In this document: piece after piece, positions 1 to 9,562 of the stretch | Layout: each line of letters opens with the position of its first letter | Numbering within the stretch: position 1 is the stretch's first letter | Assembly (NCBI GenBank): GCA_964518875.1 | Contig: CAZFHI010000006.1 | Coordinates: 27,423-91,422 of the forward strand | DNA length: 64,000 nt | Direction: 5' to 3' | DNA from: DTU024 sp964518875 | Lineage (GTDB): Bacteria > Bacillota > Clostridia > Christensenellales > Aristaeellaceae | Program-made: the position numbers and the translations under genes | Notes under the pieces: generated by a model | Seen by the model: the letters and a program-made list of their open reading frames with translations, nothing else | Told to the model about the DNA's origin: nothing | Databases searched by the model: none

Positions 1-2082
1 GACGCGTTCACAAACGCTTTAAAGCTTATGTACGACGAAGCGCGCTACGGCTTTGAAAGGCTAAGGGAAAGCTACAAGCAAGCGGCTATGTCCGCGGATA
101 CGGGCGGCGGCGCTGAAAAGACGCTTGAAATACTTATAGAAGACCCGGCGCCTGATAACTCTGAAGAGCTTATACGGGAACTTAAAAACGTATGCGAAAA
201 GGACGCGCGTAAAATAGAGGATATTAATAACAGCCTTAATAAATGGCGCGAAACGGAAAAACAGCTTGAAATAGAGCTTAAGGTTGCGGAGCAGCACAAC
301 AGCGACGTTAAGGAACTAAAAAATAACAAGGAACAGCTTAAGAAATTGCTTGAGCGCTCTGACGAAATAGAAAAAATGAAAAAAGAGGACGCTCTTTCAG
401 ACAGCGCTAAAAACCTTAAACCACTTGAGGACAGCCTTATAAACTTACAAAAAAAGGCGCATGACAAAAGCGCCGAATTAAATAATAAGCGGCGGTGCGC
501 GGAGCCGCTTAGGGAAAAACGCGAGGAAGCCTTGACGCTATTTAAAAGCTTAAAAGATACGCCCGATAAAATAATACAGCTTCAGCAGCGCCGCAGCAGG
601 ACTGAAGCCCTTAAGGAAGAAACGCTAAGGCTTAAAAGCTGCATTAAAAACGAAGAAAAATACTTGAATGAATATGAAAAAATAAAGGAGCGGAACGAAG
701 CGCTCGATAAAAAAATACAGCTGGCGGAGGAGCTTAAAACAAAGAGCCTTGCCGCGGAATTAGCAATCAACCTTAAGGAGGGCGACCCTTGCCCCGTGTG
801 CGGCTCCACGCACCACCCGAACTTAGCGCAAAAAAACGCTGAGTTTGAGGATAATTTAAAGCAGCTTAAAAGCGAAAAAGAAACCCTGCAGCTCAGGCTG
901 AGCGAAGCCAAGGGCAACGTTATTTCTGAAAAGAAGCTGCGCATTTCAAGCGAGCAAAAACTTTTAAGCGAATACAAGGGGGACGCGCTGCCTGAACCTG
1001 ACGAACTTATAGATATGTTCGACAGACACCTTGAAAAGCTTGACAGCAATACAAAAGCCATGCAGAAAGACTTCGATGAAGCAAGAGATAATAAAACAAG
1101 GTATGAAAATGAGCTCAGCAGCAGCCAGGCCGTTATAGAGCAGCTTTATAAGGACTTGGAAACGCTTAAAAAAGAAAGGGATAAGGCGGAGGAAAGCTTT
1201 TTATACGAGCTTATGGCGTCGTCTTTTAACGACAGGGACGAGTACGTTGCTTCAAAAAGCCTTATACCTGGCGAAAAAAACCGAAAAAAGATTTTAAGAA
1301 GCTACGATATTGAATTAAATTTAGTTAAAGACAGAGTAAAGCAATACGAGGAACGCCTTGACGGCAGCGTAAACATTATAGAAACAAAAGAAACGAAAGA
1401 AAAAATAATCGCCGCGCGCGAAAAAATCAGAGCTTCGGAAAGCGATGAAAGACAGTTAAGCATAAAGCTCAGCGGCAACAGACGCGCCTTGGAAAACATA
1501 GTAGAAACAGCTAAAAAATTAAAAAACGCCAATATAAACCTTGCGCTCTGTGAGGACGTATATAAAACGGCGTCTGGAAAGCTTAAGGGTGCGAACAAAA
1601 TAAGCTTTGAAAACTATATATTGAACTATTACTTCCGCCTTGTGCTGTCCAAAGCGAATATAAGGCTTAAAGCGATGTCGCAGGGGCGTTATATGTTTTT
1701 CGTAAAAACGGACGACAGCGGCGCGGCGCTAAGTCTTGATATTTCGGTTCTTGACGCGAATACAAGCAAAAAGCGCGACGTGAAAACGCTTTCAGGCGGG
1801 GAAAGCTTCGTGGCGTCGCTGTGCCTGGCGCTCGGCTTTTCAGACACCATGCAGGCTATGACGGGCCTTAACGCCCTTGACACTATGATGATAGACGAGG
1901 GCTTCGGCTCCCTTGACGACGAATCCCTTGACGCGGCGGTGTCTGTGCTGGCTACGCTTGCGGGCGGCAACAGACTTATAGGCATAATATCCCATGTGCA
2001 GAAGCTCAAGGACCGCTTCGACAACCGCATAACGGTAGAAAAAACCCTGCGCGGCAGCCATATAAGCGTGCAGACGGTGTGA
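1..2082 (+). CDS. sbcC: Exonuclease subunit SbcC, 3' part of gene
   Basis: SbcC is the SMC-like ATPase subunit of the SbcCD (Mre11-Rad50-type) nuclease, which processes DNA hairpins and double-strand ends. The frame is open from base 1, so the N-terminal half with Walker A lies outside the window; about 693 residues are visible. They show a long charged coiled coil, the zinc hook CPVCGSTHHP near visible residue 264 where two SbcC arms join, a returning coiled coil, and the C-terminal ATPase half: signature LSGGESF near residue 597, Walker B MMIDEGFGSLDD near 630 and a switch histidine in GIISHVQ near 661. The internal ATG at 28 is not a real start. An sbcD gene would be expected upstream, outside the window. 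The identification is secure. Confidence 0.95.
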   Translation, partial: DAFTNALKLMYDEARYGFERLRESYKQAAMSADTGGGAEKTLEILIEDPAPDNSEELIRELKNVCEKDARKIEDINNSLNKWRETEKQLEIELKVAEQHNSDVKELKNNKEQLKKLLERSDEIEKMKKEDALSDSAKNLKPLEDSLINLQKKAHDKSAELNNKRRCAEPLREKREEALTLFKSLKDTPDKIIQLQQRRSRTEALKEETLRLKSCIKNEEKYLNEYEKIKERNEALDKKIQLAEELKTKSLAAELAINLKEGDPCPVCGSTHHPNLAQKNAEFEDNLKQLKSEKETLQLRLSEAKGNVISEKKLRISSEQKLLSEYKGDALPEPDELIDMFDRHLEKLDSNTKAMQKDFDEARDNKTRYENELSSSQAVIEQLYKDLETLKKERDKAEESFLYELMASSFNDRDEYVASKSLIPGEKNRKKILRSYDIELNLVKDRVKQYEERLDGSVNIIETKETKEKIIAAREKIRASESDERQLSIKLSGNRRALENIVETAKKLKNANINLALCEDVYKTASGKLKGANKISFENYILNYYFRLVLSKANIRLKAMSQGRYMFFVKTDDSGAALSLDISVLDANTSKKRDVKTLSGGESFVASLCLALGFSDTMQAMTGLNALDTMMIDEGFGSLDDESLDAAVSVLATLAGGNRLIGIISHVQKLKDRFDNRITVEKTLRGSHISVQTV

Positions 2083-2255
2083 AGATAATTTTAGTAAAAA
2101 GCTCAAGTTTTTTAAAAGGTAAAAGTTTTTTAAAAATATGGCGATACTCTTTAAAAGCATATTGCAGAACAACATAATTATAACAAGAAAAGCCTGAACC
2201 CAAAAGAAATCCCGTTAATTACCGCAGTATATATTGTAAGCGTATAATGCTTAGC

Positions 2256-2962
2256 TTATAAAAACAACAACTGTACTGGCTTTTTTAGTATTTTAAATAA
2301 ACCTGCTCGCACCCGTTCTGCGGCTACGTACATAAGGCTGTTAAAATCGGGAGGGGAGCTGCCTTGCTCTATAATTTTGAAGCCGTTTATTTGCAGCTCG
2401 CGCTCTAAGGTTTTAAAAGACACCATTCCGCGTGACGCGGCGGGCACCATCATTTTTGCTGATGAGTTCTGCCTTTCTACAATATCAGAAGCCGTGCGGA
2501 TATCGCTTTGCGTTTCAAATTTTCCATCGCCCATCGCGCATATTAAAGCGTAACCGTTTAAATTTAAATGCTTATAAATAAAGCGGTAAAACTTGTTCCG
2601 GTCTTCGTCCGTTACAAACATATGAAGTACCGCAACAGAATATATAAAATCAAAAGATCTATATAAATTTTAAGACAAACAGTCCAAAACGCGGAAACTG
2701 TTTTTGAAGGCGGGCATTTTTTTTACAGTAATTAACGGCTTCTTCGCTTACGTCAACCGCCGTTAAATTATAGCCCTTTTCAAAAACCGCTTTGGCGTCC
2801 CTGCCTTCGCCGCAGCCGGTTTCAGGCATAGGCTGGTTTTAATTGATATTATATTTTTGTATGGTTTCCAAAACTACGGGGCTGCGTTTGCCGCTCGTCC
2901 GGCTTACACCGTTGCTATGAGCTGCCTTTATTCGTAAGCGGTGTAATGTTCTTTATGTTCAT
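2256..2962 (-). pseudogene. Decayed class I SAM-dependent methyltransferase
   Basis: Read on the minus strand this stretch is a broken methyltransferase gene. The glycine-rich SAM-binding motif I (TGCGEGRDAKA, around 2785-2820) and the following VDVSEEAVNYC segment are recognisable. The motif that normally follows (DFIYSVAVLHM) appears downstream in another frame and runs into an intact 121-residue C-terminal frame ending at 2256. Upstream, PVVLETIQKYNI is followed by an in-frame TAA before motif I, and the N-terminal part (EHKEHYTAYE or MNIKNITPLTNK) is out of frame again. I count at least one in-frame stop and two frameshifts. The substrate is unknown. The upper boundary is approximate. Confidence 0.8.
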
Positions 2963-3098
2963 GTTTTGAAGATGATCCTTTTTTAAATTAGTTTGTAAAG
3001 TATTTTGATATATTATAATAAAACTTTTTGTATAAATAAACAAACATTATCCCGCCTGCGGGTTATAACTGCCGCAGTTTCAGCTTCCAAAATCCACT

Positions 3099-3689
3099 TT
3101 AATTTACTTTAATGTATGGGGAGTTTTTATCTCTTTTTTCATAGATTGACTTAAGTTCGTCAATCACTTCGTTCTTTTCCCTTACAAGGCCAGGGAAGTG
3201 GCTTACAAGCAGCCTGGAAGCTTTAATACGCATGAGCGCTTCTATTTCTTCCTTTAAAAGCTGGGCGTTATATACGTAAAGCCCGCCTTTCTCCCTGCAG
3301 TAAAGCGCGTCGCCTACAAAGGCGTATGTTTCATCCGCTTCAAGGCCGAGGCTGCCCTTCGAATGGCTTGAAGGCAGCGGGAATATATGCAGACCGTCAA
3401 TATATAAATCGCTTTCTACAATAATTCCTTTGTTTATATGTTTATAAGTTTCTTTTGAAACGTATATAGATTTTGCATTTATTCCATCTATATTGCCGGC
3501 GTGGTCCGCGTGAAAATGCGAAAGCAATACGTTATAGCTTCCCTTAAAGCCTGAAACGCTCCTTTCACCATTTCCGACGTCGTACAGCCACGTGTTGGCA
3601 GGCGTTCTTATTATTCCAATGTCCGCTGAAAGCGGGTTTTCAGACGCTTTTATATAGCTTATTTTGTCGTTTATACGTATTTCCGCCAC
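3099..3689 (-). CDS. Metallo-beta-lactamase-fold hydrolase
   Basis: A 196-residue cytosolic protein of the metallo-beta-lactamase superfamily. The metal-binding motif is intact: LLSHFHADHAGN near residue 57 matches HxHxDH. Further conserved ligands follow: LPSSHSKGS near 105, FVGDALYC near 125 and the last histidine in LLVSHFPG near 165. No signal peptide or membrane segment is seen. The chosen start is GTG; the only purine-rich site (AAGGA) lies rather far upstream, so the start is less certain than the family. It stands alone, facing the same way as two acetyltransferase genes upstream of it. The substrate (thioester, phosphodiester or other) cannot be told from sequence. Confidence 0.8.
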   Translation of the reverse strand: MAEIRINDKISYIKASENPLSADIGIIRTPANTWLYDVGNGERSVSGFKGSYNVLLSHFHADHAGNIDGINAKSIYVSKETYKHINKGIIVESDLYIDGLHIFPLPSSHSKGSLGLEADETYAFVGDALYCREKGGLYVYNAQLLKEEIEALMRIKASRLLVSHFPGLVREKNEVIDELKSIYEKRDKNSPYIKVN

Positions 3690-3838
3690 AGATATTACAG
3701 TGTCCTTTATAAAACGTTTTATTCAAAATATTTCTAATGCAAATTTCAAGGCGTCCCCGCATTATGGTTTTTTAATCTCTCAAATTTTTGCGGAAAAGCG
3801 CTATTCTGCGCCGCAGCTTTGTTTTGACAAACCGGGAT

Positions 3839-4288
3839 TTAGCGCTCCTTTATCATCACATAGTTTGTAAGAAGAATACCTTGGCGTTCTACCTGCTGTT
3901 TCTTAATAATCTTATAGCCTCTTTTTTCAAAGAAAGGCTTAGCAGTAATAGAAGCGTGAGCAGTAATATTTCCTTGAACAGCTTGCTCCAGCTGATTGCA
4001 TATAGCGGTTCCTACGCCTTTTCTCTGATAATCGGCGCGAACAAACAGACGGTCAAGGTAGCCGTTTTTATCTATATCCCCAAAACCTGCAATGGCTTCG
4101 CTATCAACAGCAACTATACTGTAATGTTCTTGAAGCGACTGGTTCCATTGCTCTAAATCCATTTTCCCTGCCGCCCATACGTTTAACTGTTCTTTTGTAT
4201 AATCCTTCGCGTTTACTATGTGAACTGTATTATAAAACAGCTCTGCAATTTCTTTGCAGTCGGATATATTATATTTTCTGATAAGCAC
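3839..4288 (-). CDS. GNAT family N-acetyltransferase
   Basis: A 149-residue single-domain GNAT acetyltransferase. The acetyl-CoA binding motif A is visible as LFVRADYQRKGVGTAI near residues 82-97 (the Q/R-x-x-G-x-G/A element), and PFFEKRGYKI near 120 is the usual C-terminal FxxxGF-type segment. The start is GTG with a weak ribosome site. The gene lies 21 bp downstream of another GNAT gene in the same direction, so the two are probably co-transcribed. The acceptor is unknown; such small enzymes modify amines, peptides or drugs. Confidence 0.82.
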   Translation of the reverse strand: MLIRKYNISDCKEIAELFYNTVHIVNAKDYTKEQLNVWAAGKMDLEQWNQSLQEHYSIVAVDSEAIAGFGDIDKNGYLDRLFVRADYQRKGVGTAICNQLEQAVQGNITAHASITAKPFFEKRGYKIIKKQQVERQGILLTNYVMIKER

Positions 4289-4309
4289 TTTTCTAAAATT
4301 CTGATTTAG

Positions 4310-4810
4310 TCATTTTACGAACCGGGATTTGCAAAGCTCCATATAGATTGTGCTTGGTTCCCCGTTCTCAGATAACAGATACTTGGGAAACTCTTTGTTT
4401 TTAAAGCCCAGTCTCTTATACAGCGCAATCGCTTTAATATTATTTGGAGCAGGATCGACCCAAACTGTCTTTGCGCCGTGCAAAAACGCTTCTTTTATTG
4501 CGCGGGATAATCCTGCCGTTGCAATACCCCGCCCGCGCGCGAAACAAAAAAGCTTAACGTCCAACAATGCAGTTTGGCGCGCTTCATCAATCTTATAAAA
4601 TGATTCTCCGCAATATTTGCCATCTTCAAATATAGAATAATGATTTATAAAAGGCCTGTTCGATTCGATCCACTTAAGCCAGTTTATCATCTCTTCATCT
4701 GAATGGCGCAATCCATCAGGAAACCCGACGAACTTCATAACATCTCCGTCAGCCCAAAGCTGTTTAATGTTATTGATATCTTCAGCGGCGGTTTCTTTTA
4801 TTTTAACCAT
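4310..4810 (-). CDS. GNAT family N-acetyltransferase
   Basis: A 166-residue GNAT-fold protein and the first gene of a two-gene unit with the acetyltransferase downstream. Motif A is FARGRGIATAGLSRAI near residues 90-105, followed by DPAPNNIKAIALYKRLGF, the typical N-x-x-A-x-x-x-Y-x-x-x-GF helix. ATG follows AAAGGT at ordinary spacing. It resembles the RimI/RimL-like branch that acetylates small amines or protein N-termini, but the substrate cannot be named. Confidence 0.82.
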   Translation of the reverse strand: MVKIKETAAEDINNIKQLWADGDVMKFVGFPDGLRHSDEEMINWLKWIESNRPFINHYSIFEDGKYCGESFYKIDEARQTALLDVKLFCFARGRGIATAGLSRAIKEAFLHGAKTVWVDPAPNNIKAIALYKRLGFKNKEFPKYLLSENGEPSTIYMELCKSRFVK

Positions 4811-4891
4811 TTTTAATACCTTTACAACTTCTAATACGGCCCCGCCTGTAAAAATTTATATATTCAGCAGGCTTTTAAATATCATTGTTTT

Positions 4892-5743
4892 TTAGTTCCC
4901 CAGGTCAACCGGCAGATCGGTATCGGAAAATGGGTTTTCGCTTATATAGGCGCCCAGGGAATAGCTGCGCCGCCTGTTTTCATGATCCTGCGTCTTGCGT
5001 ATGCTAAGCGGCATGGAAGCTAAATCCACATGTATGGTTTCGCGCGGAGCGCCCAAGGGGTATATAAGCGTGTCGGGAAGCCTCATGCGCATGGCGTAGT
5101 CGCGCACTATGTCAAGGTGCGCGCCGAAATGCATAGGCAGGAAAAGCTTTGGCTTAAGCGTCATGATGATGTGGTTCGCGCCCGCTTCAAAAAGGCTGCC
5201 CTGGTTAGGGTCCACTGGGAACATGCATAAGTCAAGCGGTTCCGCCGGTATCTTTTCCACCGCCTCGTAATAGGCTTTTTCCGTTTTAGCTATTTCAAGC
5301 GGCTCTCTTTCGTCGCGCCAGTGCCAAAGGTTTAAATCCCCCGCGTGGAATATGCTTGTGGAATGGGTATTTACAAGGAAACACAGCCCCTGTCCGGCAG
5401 CGTCAAACACGCGTATTTTTACGTCCGCAATGGAAAAAGCGTCCCCCGGCCTGCAAAAGCGTATGTTTGAATTTTTCGGGCTGCGCTTGCCGCATCTTTC
5501 TTCAAGAACATAGCTTATAGGGTAGGACTGTTTCCAGTTGAACACCACGTTGTCAAAGTGCTCTGCGGAAGGGCTCGGAGAAAAAACAACTATGTTGTTG
5601 AAATTTTCAAGATCCCTGTCGCCTATGGATATGCTCTTTGCGAGCTCGTTATTTTCATGGTAGCTGAAAATAAGCAGCGTCTTGCCCAGAGCCACCGCGA
5701 AAGTCGACTGGTAAAAATAGGTGATCGCAACAAAGGTTTCCAA
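4892..5743 (-). CDS. Metallo-beta-lactamase-like protein with degenerate metal site
   Basis: A 283-residue protein resembling the MBL-fold hydrolases common in Clostridia. Downstream landmarks are present: IFHAGDLNLWHW near residue 133, a strand FPVDPNQGSLFEAGANHI, and the terminal metal histidine region FLPMHFGAHLD near 205. Where the family normally has HxHxDH (as in SHRHSDHF) this protein reads SPSPSAEHFD, so only one histidine of the motif remains. It may be catalytically altered or inactive. The start is TTG at 5743, preceded by AAGGGGG at six bases. No signal peptide is seen. The frame is otherwise intact over normal length, which argues against simple pseudogene decay. Confidence 0.7.
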   Translation of the reverse strand: METFVAITYFYQSTFAVALGKTLLIFSYHENNELAKSISIGDRDLENFNNIVVFSPSPSAEHFDNVVFNWKQSYPISYVLEERCGKRSPKNSNIRFCRPGDAFSIADVKIRVFDAAGQGLCFLVNTHSTSIFHAGDLNLWHWRDEREPLEIAKTEKAYYEAVEKIPAEPLDLCMFPVDPNQGSLFEAGANHIIMTLKPKLFLPMHFGAHLDIVRDYAMRMRLPDTLIYPLGAPRETIHVDLASMPLSIRKTQDHENRRRSYSLGAYISENPFSDTDLPVDLGN

Positions 5744-5960
5744 ATAAAATCCCCCTTAGAAAAATATTTGAAAAAGCTTACCGCGCCCGCCGCAAAGCAG
5801 GCGCTTTTGTACGCGCATACGCTTTATACTTAACAAATCATCATATTTTAAGCGGAGCTTTCCGCCGCTTTATAATAAAATAAGCATTATAACAGCCCTT
5901 TATACGCGGGCCGTTCCGCCTGAACGGCAGGCTTTTAAAGCCCCGCTCAAGCCTTCGCGC

Positions 5961-7223
5961 TTAATTTATAAACGCCTCTTCAAGCACCTTCCCGTCGATA
6001 TTTTTAAGAGACAGCCCTGTCGCACAGGCCAGGGTAGGGGCTATGTCCACAATATCGGCATTGTTTATTTCGTACCCTCTTTTAATGTTCGCGCCCATCA
6101 TAAAAAGCAGGGTTTTTGCGCCTGGGCTTTGAAGGCCAAAGCCGTGCGTCGCCTTATGCCGCTTTGATTTATCGCAGTCAAGTGCCTCTACGCCACGCTC
6201 CATTTCACACGCCACCTGAATTTCTTCAGGCGCGCGCATTTTTCTAAGCTCATCGTAGGAATACACATGGGCTATCCTGTATTCCCCGGCGTGCTGCAAA
6301 AGGTGGTTGTAAACAAGGGTGCGGTTCGCGCGCTCCATGTGGAAATACGCTCCAAGGCCCAGGGACTGCGCCCTTGCGGGAACCGAGTGTTTTTTAAGCA
6401 GAGCGTTAAGGTTTACAGAGTCTTTAACGTTTTCCTGCCCATGGTCGCTCACAACGCAGACCAGGCTGTCCTGCATGCAGCCGCGCTTTGAAAGCGCTGT
6501 TAAAATACTGCCTATGTTTTGATCCAAATGCGTTAACGCCCGCTTTTCTTCCTCGCTCCCTAAGCCGAACTCGTGGCGTGCCGAGTCAAGCTCCGTTAAG
6601 TGTATCGCCAGCACGTCCGGCATGTGCTTTTTCCTCTGTCGTGCGGAAAAGCTTACTTCGGACTCGCTTTCTATCGCCCTTGAGTACTGCTTTTCAACAA
6701 GCTTTTGAGCGAGCAAAGTAATATAGCCGTCAAGGTAAGGCTGGCCGAATCCCTTTCTCATGCTTCCATACTTAAGTTCGCTTTTAATCAAGTTAAATTT
6801 AGAACCGTATTTAAGCACCTTAAGCACCTGGTTTTCCCATGGGAAAGCGAGCACCTCCGGCATGTTGTACTTTATAAAACGCGCTTTGCCCGTGGTGGGC
6901 CATAAAAGGGCCGCTGTTTCGCGCCCCGCCTTTGCGGCGGCGGTAAAAAGGGTTGGCACCTTAATTCTGTCCCACTCCCAGTACCAGTTTCTGTAAAGCG
7001 GCGGCTTTTCGTCGAATATTTCGTTATGGGCTACGCCGTGCCTGTCCGGGTAGCAGCCGGATATAATGCTCGCGTGTATGGGATATGTAAGCGTCGGGTA
7101 AACGGTGGACACGTTTTTGCATACGGCGCCGTTTTCAGCTATCTTTGAAATGTTGGGAAGGCTTAGCAGCGCGTCCGCGTCAAGCGCGCTCGCCGCGTCT
7201 GCGCTTATAAGTATCAGGCGCAT
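5961..7223 (-). CDS. Alkaline-phosphatase-superfamily phosphodiesterase/pyrophosphatase
   Basis: A 420-residue member of the type I phosphodiesterase/nucleotide pyrophosphatase group. The N-terminal metal aspartate is in LILISADAAS, the nucleophile threonine is in STVYPTLTYPIHASI (residues about 42-56), CYPDRHGV follows, and the second metal cluster is seen in VVSDHGQENV near 258 and ATHGFG near 360. There is no signal peptide, so it is probably cytosolic or handles nucleotide or lipid phosphodiesters at the inner membrane face. It starts one base after the telA stop, with GAAGG as ribosome site, and is the third gene of the xpaC-telA operon. The substrate is not known. Confidence 0.85.
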   Translation of the reverse strand: MRLILISADAASALDADALLSLPNISKIAENGAVCKNVSTVYPTLTYPIHASIISGCYPDRHGVAHNEIFDEKPPLYRNWYWEWDRIKVPTLFTAAAKAGRETAALLWPTTGKARFIKYNMPEVLAFPWENQVLKVLKYGSKFNLIKSELKYGSMRKGFGQPYLDGYITLLAQKLVEKQYSRAIESESEVSFSARQRKKHMPDVLAIHLTELDSARHEFGLGSEEEKRALTHLDQNIGSILTALSKRGCMQDSLVCVVSDHGQENVKDSVNLNALLKKHSVPARAQSLGLGAYFHMERANRTLVYNHLLQHAGEYRIAHVYSYDELRKMRAPEEIQVACEMERGVEALDCDKSKRHKATHGFGLQSPGAKTLLFMMGANIKRGYEINNADIVDIAPTLACATGLSLKNIDGKVLEEAFIN

Positions 7224-7224
7224 T

Positions 7225-8436
7225 TCAGCCTTCTACAAGGCGCTTTTTAAGCTCAGCCTCCATCTTAACAAGCGTTTCTTCCGCCTGCCTGCGCTTCTTG
7301 CGGCCCTCGTCGTGTATCCTCGCTACTTCCGTCATAGTGTCTATAAGGCTCTGGTTCGTTTCTACAAGCGTTTCTATATCCACTATGCCGCGCTCCGCTT
7401 CCCTGGCGGTTTCTATGGTGCCCATTTTAAGGGTCTCCGCGTTCTTTTTAAGCAGGTCGTTCGTCATATCCGTAACGGCCTTCTGGGATTCTACGGCCTG
7501 CCTGCCGTGTTCAAGCCCCAGGGCTAATACGATCTGGTTTTTCCAAAGAGGCAGTGTGTTTACTATTGTGGACTGTATGCGCTCTACAAGCAGGGAATCG
7601 TTGTTTTGCAAAAGGCGTATCTGCGGCGCCATCTGCAGGCTTACCTGCCTTGTAAGCTTAAGGTCGTGCAGCTTTTTTTCAAACCTGTCGCAGGCGCTTT
7701 CAAGATCCGCCGCCTTCTGCGTGTCCATGGCGTCGTTGCTCTTTCTAGCCTGCTCCTTAAGCTGCTTTAATTCTGTATTGCGCACTTCTTCAAGGCGCTT
7801 TTCCCCTGCCGAAATGTACATGGTGAGCTCTTTAAAATACGTAAGGTTCTTGTCGTACAAATCGTTCAGCATGGAAACGTCCTTGAGCAGGCGCACCTGT
7901 TGCTCTTCAAGCGTTGCGGATATGCTGTCCACGTTTTCGCTCACGCTGTCAAACTTGGCGCGCATGCTTAACGCGCGCTTTTTGCCGTTTGAAAAAAGCC
8001 CCTTAAGCCCCTTTGGCTTTTCGGCGCTGGTTTCAAAGGACTTAAGCTCGCCTATAAGGTCGCCGAGCATGTCGCCCACGTTGCCCGTATCCTTGTTTTT
8101 AACGTCTTCCAGTATGCCGTCCGCAAAGTCTGAAACCTTTTTCTGCGCTTCCGAGCCGTAGAGCATGATATGCTGCGGGTTGTGCAGATCTATCTGCTGC
8201 GCAAAGCTGTCCACCTGCTTTTTTTCTTCATCGGTAAGCGCCGCGTCAAACTGGGCGGCTATGGCTTTCTGCGCTTCGTTCCCAAGCCGCTCGCCGTCTT
8301 TCTGTGAATTTTCAAGCTTTTCAAGCTTCTGAACCGCGTTGTCTACGATATCTTTTTGAGTTGCCGCGGCGCTGAGCGTGAGCGTCGGCGCGCCGCCCTG
8401 CTGAGCGCCCATGTTTTCCTGCGTGTTTTCTGACAT
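7225..8436 (-). CDS. telA: TelA family protein (toxic anion resistance)
   Basis: A 403-residue, mostly alpha-helical, charged cytosolic protein with the TelA/KlaA signature regions: LKGLFSNGKKRALSM near 150, a long coiled coil, LQMAPQIRLLQNNDSLLVE near 280, and LPLWKNQIVLALGLEHGR near 305. Family members are linked to tellurite resistance and to cell-envelope antibiotic or bacteriocin tolerance; the biochemical role is unknown. The start is ATG with AGGAGG upstream. It follows xpaC by two bases and precedes a phosphodiesterase gene by one base, so the three form a tight operon. An xpaC-telA pairing is common in Firmicutes. Confidence 0.92.
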   Translation of the reverse strand: MSENTQENMGAQQGGAPTLTLSAAATQKDIVDNAVQKLEKLENSQKDGERLGNEAQKAIAAQFDAALTDEEKKQVDSFAQQIDLHNPQHIMLYGSEAQKKVSDFADGILEDVKNKDTGNVGDMLGDLIGELKSFETSAEKPKGLKGLFSNGKKRALSMRAKFDSVSENVDSISATLEEQQVRLLKDVSMLNDLYDKNLTYFKELTMYISAGEKRLEEVRNTELKQLKEQARKSNDAMDTQKAADLESACDRFEKKLHDLKLTRQVSLQMAPQIRLLQNNDSLLVERIQSTIVNTLPLWKNQIVLALGLEHGRQAVESQKAVTDMTNDLLKKNAETLKMGTIETAREAERGIVDIETLVETNQSLIDTMTEVARIHDEGRKKRRQAEETLVKMEAELKKRLVEG

Positions 8437-8438
8437 AT

Positions 8439-9263
8439 TCAGTCCTCCTTTTTTTGCTGCGCCTGCGCGCCCGCGAAGCCGTTCTGCCAGGCGGCGCCCG
8501 CCTGCTTTTTTTCTCCGCTTGTATAGGGGCGCGCGTACGCTTCTTCCCGCATATATTCCTGCGCTGCGCTGCTGAACGCGTTTTCAGCGCCAAAGCTTAC
8601 GCCTTCGTCTATAAGGTTGTCCTGTTTTAATATGGTTTCCATAACCTGCATGTCCGCTGAAAGGTCAAGAAAATCGTCGCGATAGAGCATGTCGAGCTGC
8701 TTTTTAAATGCGCCCAGCACTACGCCCATGGCGTTTTCTATGCTTTTAAGCGTCTGTTCCGCCTTTTCGGAGCTTAGCTTCTGCTCTTCTATGCGGCGGT
8801 AGTTTTTAAGCATGCTCAGCGTAGTTGGCAGATAGTATTCAAGGAAGCGCCTTATCTGAGGGGCCTTTTCAGGCTGTTCTTCAACGGCCCTGAATATTTT
8901 GCCCGCGACGCTTTCAAGCTCGTCCAGCTGTTTGGTTATAACGGGGTCTGGTATTCGCTCGTTTTCGCGGCGTATCTCAAGCAAAAGCCCGCTTCCCTTT
9001 TCTATTATCATGTCGACCTGAGGGCTGCCCGTTTTTTTAACGGCGGCGCGGCTTTTGGGGGATTCCTGCGTGGTGTCGAGCCCGGAACCTACCGTATAGC
9101 CTAAAAAACCGCCAAGCGCCGCTAAAGCCGCCATAACAATAAAGCTTAAAAAGCTGCCGACAGAAAAAATAGAGGAATATATAACGGCGACGGCGCCAGC
9201 CGACGCCGCGGCAGTTATTATACCCTTGGTTTTTGACTTGTCCTGACGGTATTTCTTTGCCAT
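8439..9263 (-). CDS. xpaC: XpaC family membrane protein
   Basis: A 274-residue protein of the XpaC (5-bromo-4-chloroindolyl phosphate hydrolysis) family, almost always paired with telA as here. The N-terminus is positively charged (MAKKYRQDKSKTKG), followed by two short hydrophobic segments around residues 15-60 rich in Ala and Gly, then a long helical cytosolic region (LPTTLSMLKNYRRIEEQKL). I chose the ATG at 9263 rather than an upstream in-frame start at 9317, because AGGAGG sits five bases before it and the longer version would include the promoter. Function is unproven; a role with TelA at the membrane is an inference from gene pairing. Confidence 0.85.
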   Translation of the reverse strand: MAKKYRQDKSKTKGIITAAASAGAVAVIYSSIFSVGSFLSFIVMAALAALGGFLGYTVGSGLDTTQESPKSRAAVKKTGSPQVDMIIEKGSGLLLEIRRENERIPDPVITKQLDELESVAGKIFRAVEEQPEKAPQIRRFLEYYLPTTLSMLKNYRRIEEQKLSSEKAEQTLKSIENAMGVVLGAFKKQLDMLYRDDFLDLSADMQVMETILKQDNLIDEGVSFGAENAFSSAAQEYMREEAYARPYTSGEKKQAGAAWQNGFAGAQAQQKKED

Positions 9264-9288
9264 TTCAACCTCCTGTAAATTCACTTGA

Positions 9289-9317
9289 ATTATAGCACAT
9301 AGCCTGTCCGCCATCAA
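9289..9317 (-). promoter_or_regulatory. Sigma-A type promoter of xpaC-telA operon
   Basis: On the minus strand TTGATG (9312-9317) is followed after exactly 17 bp by TATAAT (9289-9294), which is preceded by TGC (extended -10). It lies 25 bp before the xpaC start. No operator was recognised. Confidence 0.75.
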
Positions 9318-9562
9318 TTAAAGTACTCTAATTTACAGGCGTTTAATTAAAAAACACATTATTTTTAAATAAAACGTTTATTTAAAAAAATTAATCTTAT
9401 TTTAAAACCGCGGCATTAACGTTAAATTTTTAAGCTTGTTTAACGCTTCAAGCGTTTAGCGCCGTATAATAAAAAGCGCTTAAGCGTAACGCAGCTAAAA
9501 TAAATAAGCGCTTTATGTAACGCGAATTAACAATAAGTTTATCGGATAATTTAATATAATAT

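Noticed and set aside
7298..8161. A 287-residue plus-strand frame rich in Ser
   Set aside because: It lies fully antisense to telA; composition is typical of reverse reading of a coiled-coil gene.
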